Assembly: GCF_014855515.1 (NCBI RefSeq)
Contig: NZ_JACYFK010000007.1
Coordinates: forward strand, 1 to 64,000
DNA from: Euzebyella marina
Lineage (GTDB): Bacteria > Bacteroidota > Bacteroidia > Flavobacteriales > Flavobacteriaceae
Reading direction: 5' to 3'
DNA: 64,000 nucleotides
Positions 53,573 through 61,967 of this stretch are shown here, one piece after another. The translations under genes were made by a program, and so were the position numbers. Under the pieces are notes generated by a model. That model was not told where the DNA came from and made no database searches. It worked only from the letters and a program-made list of their open reading frames with translations. Position 1 is the first letter of the stretch. The number at the start of each line of letters is the position of its first letter.

Positions 53573-55009
53573 TCAATATCCCGGATTTTGTGGTAATAAA
53601 TTCGGATTGAGTTCCAGTTCATTCTCAGGTATGGGGAGTAGGAGATCGGTATTTTTCCAGTTTGCCTTGATGTCTCCCAATACCTCTTCAGCCTTTTCCA
53701 TTCTCTTCAAGTCCAGCCACCTGTGCCCTTGTTCCGTAAATAGTTCCATACGTCTTTCATGTAGTATGGCCTCCAAAACATCTTCTTGCGAGTGGGCTAT
53801 GAGGTTGGATAATCCGGCTCTACTACGAACAAGGTTCACATCCGCTAAAGCGCCTTCCAACTCTCCCATCCGTGCCTTTGCTTCCGAACGTATAAGTACT
53901 TGTTCCGTCGATCGGAACAATACCGAATATTCAAACGATTCCAAGGCATTAATTCCTGCCTTGTATTTATAGGGATAATAGAGTGTTACGGTTGAGTCTT
54001 GGTCCGAAATGCTACGGGTCCAATATATCAGTCGTTGGTCACCCGGCTCAAATGCATTCATAAAATCATTGGACAGTGCATAGGTCTGGCTAGGAACTGC
54101 CTGAATAATCAATTGTTGGGCCTCCCTGGTGTTCTTAGGAAAATCATTATCTGCCTTTAGTTGCCAAATAGTTTCTTTGGAATCTTTTAGAAATACCTTG
54201 TTCAAATCGGATTCCATTGGAAATAGGTTGATTAATTCGGAAGAAATAGTTACCGCCCTTTCCCAATTTCCAATCCTTAAATAGTGACGTGCCAATAAAG
54301 CCTTAACGGTATATTCATCGGGATAAATTTTTTCAGTTGACACTGGCTCCATACTATTTAAAAGAAGAATGGATCGTTCCAAATCCTCCATAATTTGATT
54401 GTTTATAGAGTTTTGGTTCGAACGTGCGACATTATTATTATCCAAATAATTAGTAGTTTGCACCAATGGAACATCTCCATATAGGTTTACCAACAGAGTA
54501 TACAGATAGGCTCTTACAAATAAAGCTTCCCCTTCAAAGCGATTTTTTTCCATGGAGGAAAGTTCCGTTGATGCCCGAACGCCCTGCACGATGTCATTCG
54601 TTGCGTAAATCAGTTGAAAGGCTTGTGACCACCAATCAGAAACGATACCATTGATAGGAAGCACATTATGCTGATAGAATTGGAGGTAGTCCGCTCCGAA
54701 ACCATAATAATCCAATTCATCGGTGTAGATACCCATTACGGTGGTCATACCGTAGGTGCCTGAAGTCATTCCGCCCTCTCGCAAATTGTAGTAAAGATTG
54801 GCCAAAGCGGATTCGACAGTTGCCGCATCTTGAAAAACCGTTTCTGATACCAAGGTATTTTTAGGGGCATCTATTTCTACAAAGTCGGTACAACAACACA
54901 AAGTGCAAATCATTCCGATAAGATGAACTTTTCGAAGTTGATGGTAGTATTTGGGTAATGAACCATGAAAAAGTTTTTCCAATGGGTATTTCAATAAAAA
55001 ATATTTCAT
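53573..55009 (-). CDS. SusD/RagB-family nutrient-binding lipoprotein
   Basis: 478 residues. The N-terminus is unusually long (about 37 residues) before a lipobox-like CTLCCCTDF; an internal Met (MICTLCCC) could give a shorter signal. SusD-like helical repeats are present (FQDAATVESALANLYYNLREG, EALFVRAYLYTLLVNLYGDVPLV, ILHERRMELFTEQGHRWLDLKR, PIPENELELNPNLLPQNPGY). SusD caps the SusC barrel and binds glycans or peptides at the surface. It lies 14 bp after SusC on the same strand. The pairing with a protease gene points to a peptide, RagAB-like, substrate. Confidence 0.93.
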   Translation of the reverse strand: MKYFLLKYPLEKLFHGSLPKYYHQLRKVHLIGMICTLCCCTDFVEIDAPKNTLVSETVFQDAATVESALANLYYNLREGGMTSGTYGMTTVMGIYTDELDYYGFGADYLQFYQHNVLPINGIVSDWWSQAFQLIYATNDIVQGVRASTELSSMEKNRFEGEALFVRAYLYTLLVNLYGDVPLVQTTNYLDNNNVARSNQNSINNQIMEDLERSILLLNSMEPVSTEKIYPDEYTVKALLARHYLRIGNWERAVTISSELINLFPMESDLNKVFLKDSKETIWQLKADNDFPKNTREAQQLIIQAVPSQTYALSNDFMNAFEPGDQRLIYWTRSISDQDSTVTLYYPYKYKAGINALESFEYSVLFRSTEQVLIRSEAKARMGELEGALADVNLVRSRAGLSNLIAHSQEDVLEAILHERRMELFTEQGHRWLDLKRMEKAEEVLGDIKANWKNTDLLLPIPENELELNPNLLPQNPGY

Positions 55010-55023
55010 AACTGTTTTTTTGA

Positions 55024-58000
55024 TTAAAAACTGATTTTAAAACCTAGGGTCATCTGTCTAAGAGGTGGAAGACGGGTACTCGCGGGTTGTTCCGGATCGG
55101 GGCCATCATAGTTAGTCCAAGTCCAGAGATTTTGCCCTTGGAGGTATACTTGAAAATCCAAATCCGAATGAGCCGAGGGTACTCTATAATTGAGAGAAAT
55201 ATTCCTTAAACGAACGTATGACGCATCTGAAATCGCAGCATCGCTATCCCGTTGTAAAGCCCCTAAATCTTGGCCCCCCGCCAACCCCCCGGCCGACTTT
55301 TGAATGGGGGCATTATCCCCTGTTTGCGTCCATCTATCGTAGAGTGATTCAGGCGTATTTCCCTTAAACCCAGGTGTAGCAACAAATCGCAATGTATTAT
55401 AGGCCATTTGTTTCTTAAATTGAAACAACATGTCCATCGACCAACTTCCAAAACTGATGGAGTTTCCTAAGCCACCATAATAAGTGGGTGCCAAGTCCTC
55501 AATCCATTGCCTGTCCTCTGTGCTAGTAATATCCGTGTCCCCATTATAATCCTCAAAAGTATATTCACCAGTTTGAGGATCGACACCAAGGGAGTGGTAC
55601 AACTTAGCGATGGTTAATGGTTCGCCAACGACGTATCTATTAGAGAAGGTAGATGTTTCCAATCCCTCAAAAGACACTAATTTATTTCTAGGTACCGTCA
55701 GATTGAATGTTGTTTTCCAGTTAAGCTTATTTGATTGAATATTGATTGTTCGCAAATCAAACTCCCAACCGGTATTCTCCACTTCAGCATCAAAATTACC
55801 TGTCAACTCAGAGAAACCGGTAGTGGCCGCCAAGGGAATACCGATTAATTGATTGGATGATTTATTTTTATAATAAGAAGTATTTATAAATATCCGATCC
55901 TTCAACCAACCCAGTTCTAGTGCTACTTCCATTTTTCTATTGGCTTCCCAACCAAATAGGGGATTAAAAACCCCTGTTGGTTCCAATAGACTAATATTGT
56001 TATAGTTATTTCCAGTTACGCTGTAGGTATCCAGAAATCGATAGTCACCAATGTTATCACTACCCGTCGTACCATAGCTAGCTCTAATTTTACCGAAGCT
56101 CAAGGCAGCGTTTTCTTTGAAGAATCCCTCATTCGAAAATATCCAAGCTGCACCCAATGCCCCAAAATTGCCAAACTGCCTACCCGGTCCAAACCGTGAA
56201 GAACCGTCCCTTCTTCCAGTTAGATTAATAATATATTTATCCATAAATTCTAGATGAACCCTACCGAACAAGGCATTGTATTTGTATTCTCCATCAGTAT
56301 CTGAAAATATTTCAATGGTCTCTGCCGCGGTCAGGTTATTAATCAGGCCGTCATTGGGATAACCGAGCCCTCGTTGTACCAATTGATTTGAAACTTCCTC
56401 TTGGAAGGTAGTCCCCACTAGTACATCCAACTCCCAAAGGTCCCACCCTTTTTTGTAGTTCAATTGTGGCTCCACAATCCATGATGTCCGCCTCGCATTA
56501 TTTATGGTATGATTGGAATAATTTTGGGGAGTTACCCCCAAACCAGGATTTCGGGCGGAACTGGGCATCGATCGATAGGAATCTAACCGGTAATCGGAAA
56601 AGCCAATGTTGGATTGAAACTTTAAGTTGGTCGTTAATTTATAGGATACCAATGTATTAGCAAACAAGGTGTTGATTTCTGCATTGTAGGTTTCATCTAG
56701 CGATGCCAAGGGATTGTCCCAAGTATTGTTTTCCCAATTAATATTGCCTTCCTCATCATAAATTTTTGGTGCATTAGGCTCCAAAGTATAGGCCTTCGTA
56801 GAAAAATCAACTGTCGGCATGGTGTTGTTTTCATTGGTATATCCCAAAGAAAGGTTGATGCTGAATCGACGATTTTCGGACTGATGATTGACATTGCTGC
56901 GTATGTTAGCCTTTTGGTATTTGGAATCCCCTGGAAAAACGGTTGTTTCGTTCTGAAAGGAACTACTAATTAGAAATTGGGTCAGGTCATTCCCTCCGGA
57001 CAATGAGAGCTTATAATTGTTGCGAAACGCTGTTCCTCCAATAAGTTCTTCTTGCCAATTGGTATAGCGTTCATTCTCCCATAATTTCACATCGGGCCAG
57101 AAAAAATCATAATTAGGGTCATTGAGTAAATCTCCATACCCGTCATTGGCAATTCCTTCTCTTCGTACTTCCAAATATTGATTGGTATTCATTAAATCTA
57201 AAAAATGCGAAACTTGGCCCATGGTGGTGCTTACATGTGCTTCAACACGAGTTTTGCCCGACTGGCCCTTTTTGGTGGTAATCAAAACCACTCCATTCGC
57301 TCCACGTGAGCCGTATATGGCAGTGGCATCTCCATCCTTGAGTACTTCAATACTTTCTATATCGTTGGGGTCAATAGCGTTTAAAGGGCTAATACTACCT
57401 CCCATAATTTGACCAGATACCCTAGATGCCCCCAGTGATTGCGAATTGAAGGGAACGCCATCCACAATAAAGAGAGGGTCACTTACTCCATTTAAAAAAT
57501 TCCTTCCACGAATTTCGATGTTAAAACCCCCGCCGGGAAGCCCTGTGGTCTGTACAATATTTACGCCGGCCACATGACCCTGCATGGCAGCCAATGGATT
57601 ATTCACTGGCTGCTTGTCAAAAATATTTGCTTTTACCTTGGCAATGCTACCTGTGCTTTTTTTATCCGATATGGTATAGTAACCAGCATTAAGAACCACT
57701 TCTTCCAAAGCAGTAACATCCTCTTCCATTTGTATTGAAATTTCATCCCTGCCATTGATTTGAATAATTTGAGTTTTATACCCTACCATTGAAAAAATGA
57801 GGACATCGTCCGCATTGGCTTCAATTTGGTATGTTCCATCCAAATCGGAAATGGCTCCTTTGTACTTGGATTCCACCACAATGTTCACCCCGGCAAGGGG
57901 TACTCCCGTGTATTGGGTCACGGTGCCAGTTATGGTGGCCTGTGGTGGATCCAAGATTTTACCCGCCCTAAGTAGGAAAGACAAAAAGGGCATTGATAAG

Positions 58001-58056
58001 ATATAGAGTATCAAGAGCAAAGGTGTTTTGCCCTTTGAATTCAGAAATTTTGTCAT
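55024..58056 (-). CDS. SusC/RagA-family TonB-linked outer membrane protein
   Basis: 1010 residues. N-terminal membrane/signal region, carboxypeptidase-D-regulatory-like domain (about 38-115; TGTVTQYTGVPLAGVNIVVE, ISDLDGTYQIEA), plug with GLPGGGFNIEIRGRN and GANGVVLITTKKG, then the 22-strand barrel and the terminal TLGFKISF. This is the substrate channel of a SusCD pair, opened by TonB. There is no N-terminal signalling extension (no sigma/anti-sigma gene next to it), so regulation is probably by another regulator, with the AraC at 49295 and XRE at 58824 nearest. Confidence 0.95.
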   Translation of the reverse strand: MTKFLNSKGKTPLLLILYILSMPFLSFLLRAGKILDPPQATITGTVTQYTGVPLAGVNIVVESKYKGAISDLDGTYQIEANADDVLIFSMVGYKTQIIQINGRDEISIQMEEDVTALEEVVLNAGYYTISDKKSTGSIAKVKANIFDKQPVNNPLAAMQGHVAGVNIVQTTGLPGGGFNIEIRGRNFLNGVSDPLFIVDGVPFNSQSLGASRVSGQIMGGSISPLNAIDPNDIESIEVLKDGDATAIYGSRGANGVVLITTKKGQSGKTRVEAHVSTTMGQVSHFLDLMNTNQYLEVRREGIANDGYGDLLNDPNYDFFWPDVKLWENERYTNWQEELIGGTAFRNNYKLSLSGGNDLTQFLISSSFQNETTVFPGDSKYQKANIRSNVNHQSENRRFSINLSLGYTNENNTMPTVDFSTKAYTLEPNAPKIYDEEGNINWENNTWDNPLASLDETYNAEINTLFANTLVSYKLTTNLKFQSNIGFSDYRLDSYRSMPSSARNPGLGVTPQNYSNHTINNARRTSWIVEPQLNYKKGWDLWELDVLVGTTFQEEVSNQLVQRGLGYPNDGLINNLTAAETIEIFSDTDGEYKYNALFGRVHLEFMDKYIINLTGRRDGSSRFGPGRQFGNFGALGAAWIFSNEGFFKENAALSFGKIRASYGTTGSDNIGDYRFLDTYSVTGNNYNNISLLEPTGVFNPLFGWEANRKMEVALELGWLKDRIFINTSYYKNKSSNQLIGIPLAATTGFSELTGNFDAEVENTGWEFDLRTINIQSNKLNWKTTFNLTVPRNKLVSFEGLETSTFSNRYVVGEPLTIAKLYHSLGVDPQTGEYTFEDYNGDTDITSTEDRQWIEDLAPTYYGGLGNSISFGSWSMDMLFQFKKQMAYNTLRFVATPGFKGNTPESLYDRWTQTGDNAPIQKSAGGLAGGQDLGALQRDSDAAISDASYVRLRNISLNYRVPSAHSDLDFQVYLQGQNLWTWTNYDGPDPEQPASTRLPPLRQMTLGFKISF

Positions 58057-58823
58057 AATTATCAGTTTGATGGATTTATGTGTTGGTTTTAGATGACCCC
58101 ATAAATTTCTTCAGTACAAACTCGGTCGATATGCACAACGCAGCGTATCAACATAAGGTTGTATCTTACATGGGGCCATAAGTGTTTGGACAATAAGTCC
58201 CCTGCCCAAAACGCCTAAGCCTCTGGGTTTGGAATATTATCAAGATTCCGACTGTGAAATTGTGTTTGGGCGGTTTCCCAAAAATGTAAACGTCAGTTAC
58301 GGGTGATATGAATTGAAAAACCGAACATTTGCAGCGTGCAACCCATAACTAGTGTCAAAAAGAAATCAAATGGGGTTTTTAGGCTTTTTTCTAAAGAGGA
58401 TATCAAACACCGAATGGGAAGTTCCGAATACGGGACAGGCACAGGGTGTAAATCCTACATAAAAAAGTTGCCAGATCATTTCCATTTTAAAAAGTTTAGC
58501 GATGTCCGAAAGATTAACAGAAATCAGTCACAAAGAGGAAAGTTAAAACCGATACCAAAAAGGCGTGGAACTCAACTTATCGGTTTGTGGTACTGGTATA
58601 CCCTGCAACAATAAGAGAGCCCACGCCCGGGTCGTGAGCCTACTGCTTATTGTCTTGTTGCATAAAAATTACCAGTTTTCAAACCAAGACTCTAAGCGAA
58701 AGCTTCCAATAAGTTCTAATAGAAGAATCGCAAATTATGTATTTATTAAGCAATATAATAAAATACTTTATTCGATACAAATTTGTATCGAATAAATGCA
58801 GCGTATTTCTCAATTTTTACTAA
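58057..58823. other. Upstream region of susC, 767 bp, no supported gene
   Basis: Contains the susC promoter (minus strand) and, at the right end, a perfect 30-bp palindrome (58767-58796). Between 58.3 and 58.7 kb the GC content is higher and the sequence is structured: GGCGTGG near 58562 and CCACGCC near 58621 could pair. A plus-strand frame (58336-58614) lacks any recognised motif. Possibly degenerate mobile-element sequence. Confidence 0.4.
58767..58796. promoter_or_regulatory. Perfect 30-bp palindrome, probable operator of the XRE regulator
   Basis: TTTATTCGATACAAA directly followed by TTTGTATCGAATAAA: 15 + 15 bp, no mismatch and no spacer. It ends 27 bp before the XRE gene start. There is no T-tract to suggest a terminator, and the two-fold symmetry without a loop indicates a dimeric repressor site, presumably for autoregulation. 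Confidence 0.75.
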
Positions 58824-59186
58824 ATGAGGAAATACAGCGATTCAGAAATAGAATTAATCAATATTCAAATTGGCTGTTTACTAAGATTGGCACGACTAAG
58901 AAAGGGGCTTTCTCAACTTGACTTAGGGCATCAGATAGACTCAAATTCAACATTAATAGGAAGAATTGAAAGAGCGGAAGGGAAAACAGGCTGGGAAAAG
59001 ATATATATGTTAAGTAAGCAATTAGGGATAAACTTTAATGAGCTATTTGAATTAAAGGACAAGGAAGCTTTAATAGCAATCGTAAAAGAATCATTAAGAT
59101 ATGAAGATAAACTTACACAAGAGAAAAAAAAATATTATACCCTTCTAATCACCAGAATAGAATTAAAGTATAAACAACTTCCCTAA
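58824..59186 (+). CDS. XRE-family helix-turn-helix regulator
   Basis: 120 residues. Cro/C1-type helix-turn-helix in residues 14-70 (LLRLARLRKGLSQLDLGHQIDS, IGRIERAEGKTGWEKIYMLSKQLG), then a charged helical C-terminus (KEALIAIVKESLRYEDKLTQEKKKYY). The small size and palindrome upstream suggest a self-repressing mobile-element regulator. Neighbours: SusC upstream (divergent) and the AAA ATPase downstream. Confidence 0.9.
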   Translation: MRKYSDSEIELINIQIGCLLRLARLRKGLSQLDLGHQIDSNSTLIGRIERAEGKTGWEKIYMLSKQLGINFNELFELKDKEALIAIVKESLRYEDKLTQEKKKYYTLLITRIELKYKQLP

Positions 59187-59221
59187 CGTTCAAATTAAAT
59201 TTCCCGATACTCGATATCCAT

Positions 59222-59455
59222 CTATAAATTTGCAAAAGTCTGGTTCAACTCTTTTAAAGAGGCGATTCCTATAATTAGTATTGCAATAATTTTGACAAAC
59301 GGACTTAGTAAAATTTCAATGACCAATCCATTAAAAAATCCATGATAAACGTCTTTATGCAACCGTTTTTTAACATTAGAACTATTCCCTCTACTTGATT
59401 TTTCACATTTCTCAATGTCTATTTCACAAAAGTTCGTAGTATTGCCGACCTTCAA
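59222..59455 (-). CDS. Possible small membrane protein
   Basis: 77 residues, polar and Lys-rich at first (MKVGNTTNFCEIDIEKCEKSS), then one membrane helix (LVIEILLSPFVKIIAILIIG). It fills most of an otherwise empty gap (59187-59511) between the XRE gene and the ATPase. Convergent with the XRE gene, 35 bp apart. No family recognised. The composition is protein-like, but evidence is thin. Confidence 0.35.
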   Translation of the reverse strand: MKVGNTTNFCEIDIEKCEKSSRGNSSNVKKRLHKDVYHGFFNGLVIEILLSPFVKIIAILIIGIASLKELNQTFANL

Positions 59456-59511
59456 ATGAGCTTTAAATCCAATTCAATTATTACGTTTCCATAATCCCCT
59501 AATTTAAATCA

Positions 59512-60084
59512 TTGAAATACCTTAAACCCCAAAACTCGTTATTCATCATTACGGGCGGCCCTGGTGTAGGCAAAACCACCCTTTTGGAAGAAATCAAGCG
59601 TAATGATATGATTGTTATTCCCGAGATTGCTAGGGCGCTAATCAAAGAACAACAGGATATCGACGGTGATGCCCTCCCATGGAAAAACAAGAATAATTAT
59701 TTCCAAAAAATGTTCAATCGGTCCATCCAAAATTTTGAAATGGTCTGCAGTGATTTAAGAAATGATGTCCCTGTCTTTTTCGATCGTGGTTTTTTGGATG
59801 CACTATGTTATGCAGCATTGGAAGGCCTAGCTATTAGTTCAGAAATGAAATCCTATGCTGAACATTGGCGTTATAATAACCAAGTCTTCCTATTGCCTCC
59901 TTGGAAAGAAATCTATGGAACCGATACGCAAAGACACCAAGAATGGAATGAAGCCGTCTTTACTTATAACAAAATGATTCAAACCTATAGAGGGTATGGT
60001 TATGAACTATTGGAGGTTCCCAAGGCAACCCCCGTCGAAAGGGCCGATTTTGTGCTAGAACATATCCCTTATTTGATGAAATGA
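59512..60084 (+). CDS. AAA_28-type ATPase/kinase
   Basis: 190 residues, starting with TTG at 59512; no ATG is found before the P-loop, which begins at residue 14 (TGGPGVGKTTLLEEI). VIPEIARALIKEQQ, VFFDRGFLDALCYAAL and a terminal PVERADFVLEHI segment place it in the AAA_28 (NadR-kinase/Ttd14-like) group, which bind nucleotide or phosphorylate a small molecule. The stop lies 4 bp from the stop of the convergent acyl-CoA-dehydrogenase-like gene. Confidence 0.82.
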   Translation: MKYLKPQNSLFIITGGPGVGKTTLLEEIKRNDMIVIPEIARALIKEQQDIDGDALPWKNKNNYFQKMFNRSIQNFEMVCSDLRNDVPVFFDRGFLDALCYAALEGLAISSEMKSYAEHWRYNNQVFLLPPWKEIYGTDTQRHQEWNEAVFTYNKMIQTYRGYGYELLEVPKATPVERADFVLEHIPYLMK

Positions 60085-60088
60085 AACC

Positions 60089-61123
60089 CTACGGTTTAAA
60101 AACTTTGGTGGAGCCTCTTCTCCCCATGGGACTAAAAATATGATGTTGGGTGGCGGTAAAAAAATCCTTAAAGATTTTGTTGATCTTATGATGTTCGCTA
60201 GCGCCACGAATGCCCAAAAGTGGATATAACCTAATAATGGCCTCTGTAAGATTTTGTACGGAATAGGTAGCTTTGCGATGAATTTCTGTTATGTAAGACT
60301 CTGAAATGTTTGTATCGTTTCCTATCCAACTTTCAATGGTATCCGCATCGGAGCGCATATCTTTATAAGCCTTGGTTAGGGTAGCTTTCAGTAACTTGAG
60401 CTGCTCAAGAGAACCTAGTATGATATGAGCCTCCTCTAAAAAGTGTTCTGCCAGGCCTAAATAATTGGCCCATAATGTCAAATCGGCAAAGACAGAAAAA
60501 GGAATTTTAAAAATAGGATTGGGATGATACACTTTATTGTATACAAAACTTTGGCTCCTTTCCACATATTGGGAATGAACCTGAAAGGAATGGGTGGCCG
60601 TGGCTCGTAGTCCCATTGTATTCCAATCCTTGATAATCTCTACTTGTTCCTTTTTCAATATAAAGGATTGTATTTTGGATTGTCCATCCTCGGTTCGTAA
60701 TTCCTTACCATTCTCCAGTATCTTGGCGTTTAACGTAAAGTGGGTAAGGTAGGGTGCTCCGGTAGCATATTTCCATATCCCAGATATAAGGTATCCTCCT
60801 TCCCACCTTTCGGCCGTGCCACCTATAGCTCCGCTTCCTCCAAAAACGGGTAATGGACTTCCTAAAAAAATTTCATCAGCTTTCTCCTTTTCAAGGTTAC
60901 CCACGAAATAGTTCGCCCCACTGCACAAGGTAACGGTCCATCCCAGGCTACCTTCCCATTTGGCCAAAGTGCGAAGAATTTCCAATCCATCACTCAAGGA
61001 TGATTGCAATCCACCGTACTCCGTTGGCACCCAAAGGTTCCAAAGATTTTTATGGGCTATCCATTGGAGCAGTTTGGGGTGCAGCTCATCACCGCCCAAC
61101 CATTCTTTACTAGGCTTTTGCAT
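60089..61123 (-). CDS. Acyl-CoA dehydrogenase-like flavoprotein
   Basis: 344 residues, shorter than ordinary acyl-CoA dehydrogenases (about 380) and without the usual N-terminal lead. WVPTEYGGLQ (about 31-40), GSLGWTVTLCSG, FGGSGAIGGTAERW and YLISGIWKYATGAPYLTHFTL fit the middle beta domain, and WNTMGLRATATHSF is the following strand-helix. The catalytic Glu is not obvious, and it resembles the hydroxylase branch (HpaB/DszC-like). It overlaps the thiamine transporter gene by 14 bp and should be under the TPP riboswitch; a role with thiamine precursors is inferred only from that. Confidence 0.75.
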   Translation of the reverse strand: MQKPSKEWLGGDELHPKLLQWIAHKNLWNLWVPTEYGGLQSSLSDGLEILRTLAKWEGSLGWTVTLCSGANYFVGNLEKEKADEIFLGSPLPVFGGSGAIGGTAERWEGGYLISGIWKYATGAPYLTHFTLNAKILENGKELRTEDGQSKIQSFILKKEQVEIIKDWNTMGLRATATHSFQVHSQYVERSQSFVYNKVYHPNPIFKIPFSVFADLTLWANYLGLAEHFLEEAHIILGSLEQLKLLKATLTKAYKDMRSDADTIESWIGNDTNISESYITEIHRKATYSVQNLTEAIIRLYPLLGIRGASEHHKINKIFKDFFTATQHHIFSPMGRRGSTKVFKP

Positions 61124-61709
61124 AGGTATCTTTCTTTTTCAGATGTAGGATTCGCTTCCACTTGAGATATCCCGAAACAGCCACCAAGAATAAGAAGGCG
61201 GTAAGGCTGGCATACACATATAATTCCTTATACAATAAAAGGGGAATGGAAATTAGGTTACTTAGATTTAAGTATATCCAATTCTCAATTTTTCGTTTGG
61301 CCATGAGCCACATACCTGCCCAGGCAAAGGCACAGACCATCGCGTCCCAATAGGGTACATCGGAGTCTGTATGTGCTCCAAGCCAATAAGCCATTAAGAT
61401 GAAGCAACCTAATACAATCCCAAGCGCAATCCCTTGCTCTTTTCCATTAGCAATCGAAATTGGCGCTTCTTCTTTATGGCTTCCCTTTTTCCAAAAAAAC
61501 CACCCATAAATACTCATGACCAGATAATAGAGGTTCAATAGCACATCGGCATATAATCGCGATTGGTAATGTACCCCGATGCTGATGATAATGGCTACCA
61601 TACCAAATAGATAGTTGTGAATATTATTCTGTCGGGCCAAGAGCACTTGGGCAACACCAAAAACTGTCCCAACCCATTGCCAAAAAAGTAAATGTGCTAT
61701 GAATTCCAT
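61110..61709 (-). CDS. pnuT: PnuC-family transporter, probably for thiamine (PnuT)
   Basis: 199 residues, seven membrane helices. PnuC features: WQWVGTVFGVAQVLLARQNN, YLVMSIYGWFFWKKGS and WDAMVCAFAWAGMWLMAKRKIENWIYL. Its leader contains a TPP riboswitch, and PnuC proteins under TPP control in Bacteroidetes are thiamine uptake carriers (PnuT). The 70-bp stretch between riboswitch and start codon presumably holds the expression platform. The acyl-CoA-dehydrogenase-like gene follows with a 14-bp overlap. Confidence 0.9.
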   Translation of the reverse strand: MEFIAHLLFWQWVGTVFGVAQVLLARQNNIHNYLFGMVAIIISIGVHYQSRLYADVLLNLYYLVMSIYGWFFWKKGSHKEEAPISIANGKEQGIALGIVLGCFILMAYWLGAHTDSDVPYWDAMVCAFAWAGMWLMAKRKIENWIYLNLSNLISIPLLLYKELYVYASLTAFLFLVAVSGYLKWKRILHLKKKDTYAKA

Positions 61710-61780
61710 TCCTATTTTCTAGTAAATATGATTACTATGGGGTACCCAGAATGGACCATAAGCCGACTGGCCTTTTCAAT

Positions 61781-61866
61781 TCCCTACGCCAGCATGATCT
61801 GGATCAGGTGTGAAGTAGTGCACTTCCGGGTATCATCTCAGCCCTGTACAGGACACCCCATGTTCG
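61781..61866 (-). promoter_or_regulatory. TPP (thiamine pyrophosphate) riboswitch
   Basis: Read on the minus strand: GGGGTG, then GGCTGAGATGATACCC, a variable P3 arm, ACCTGATCCAGATCATGCTG and GCGTAGGGA. These are the conserved THI-box helices P2/P4 and the TPP-binding J regions. It controls the pnuT transcript, turning expression off when thiamine pyrophosphate is plentiful. Confidence 0.97.
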
Positions 61867-61967
61867 GTAAAGGTAGTCAAACCAAAAGTTTCAGATGAGT
61901 AGAAGCCTATTCAAACAAGCGACTTGTGATGGCATCAACAATATTATATCCAATTGTTGCTACCCAT

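Noticed and set aside
58336-58614. 92-residue plus-strand frame in the susC upstream region
   Set aside because: No recognisable domain, no ribosome binding site and atypical composition; treated as intergenic sequence.
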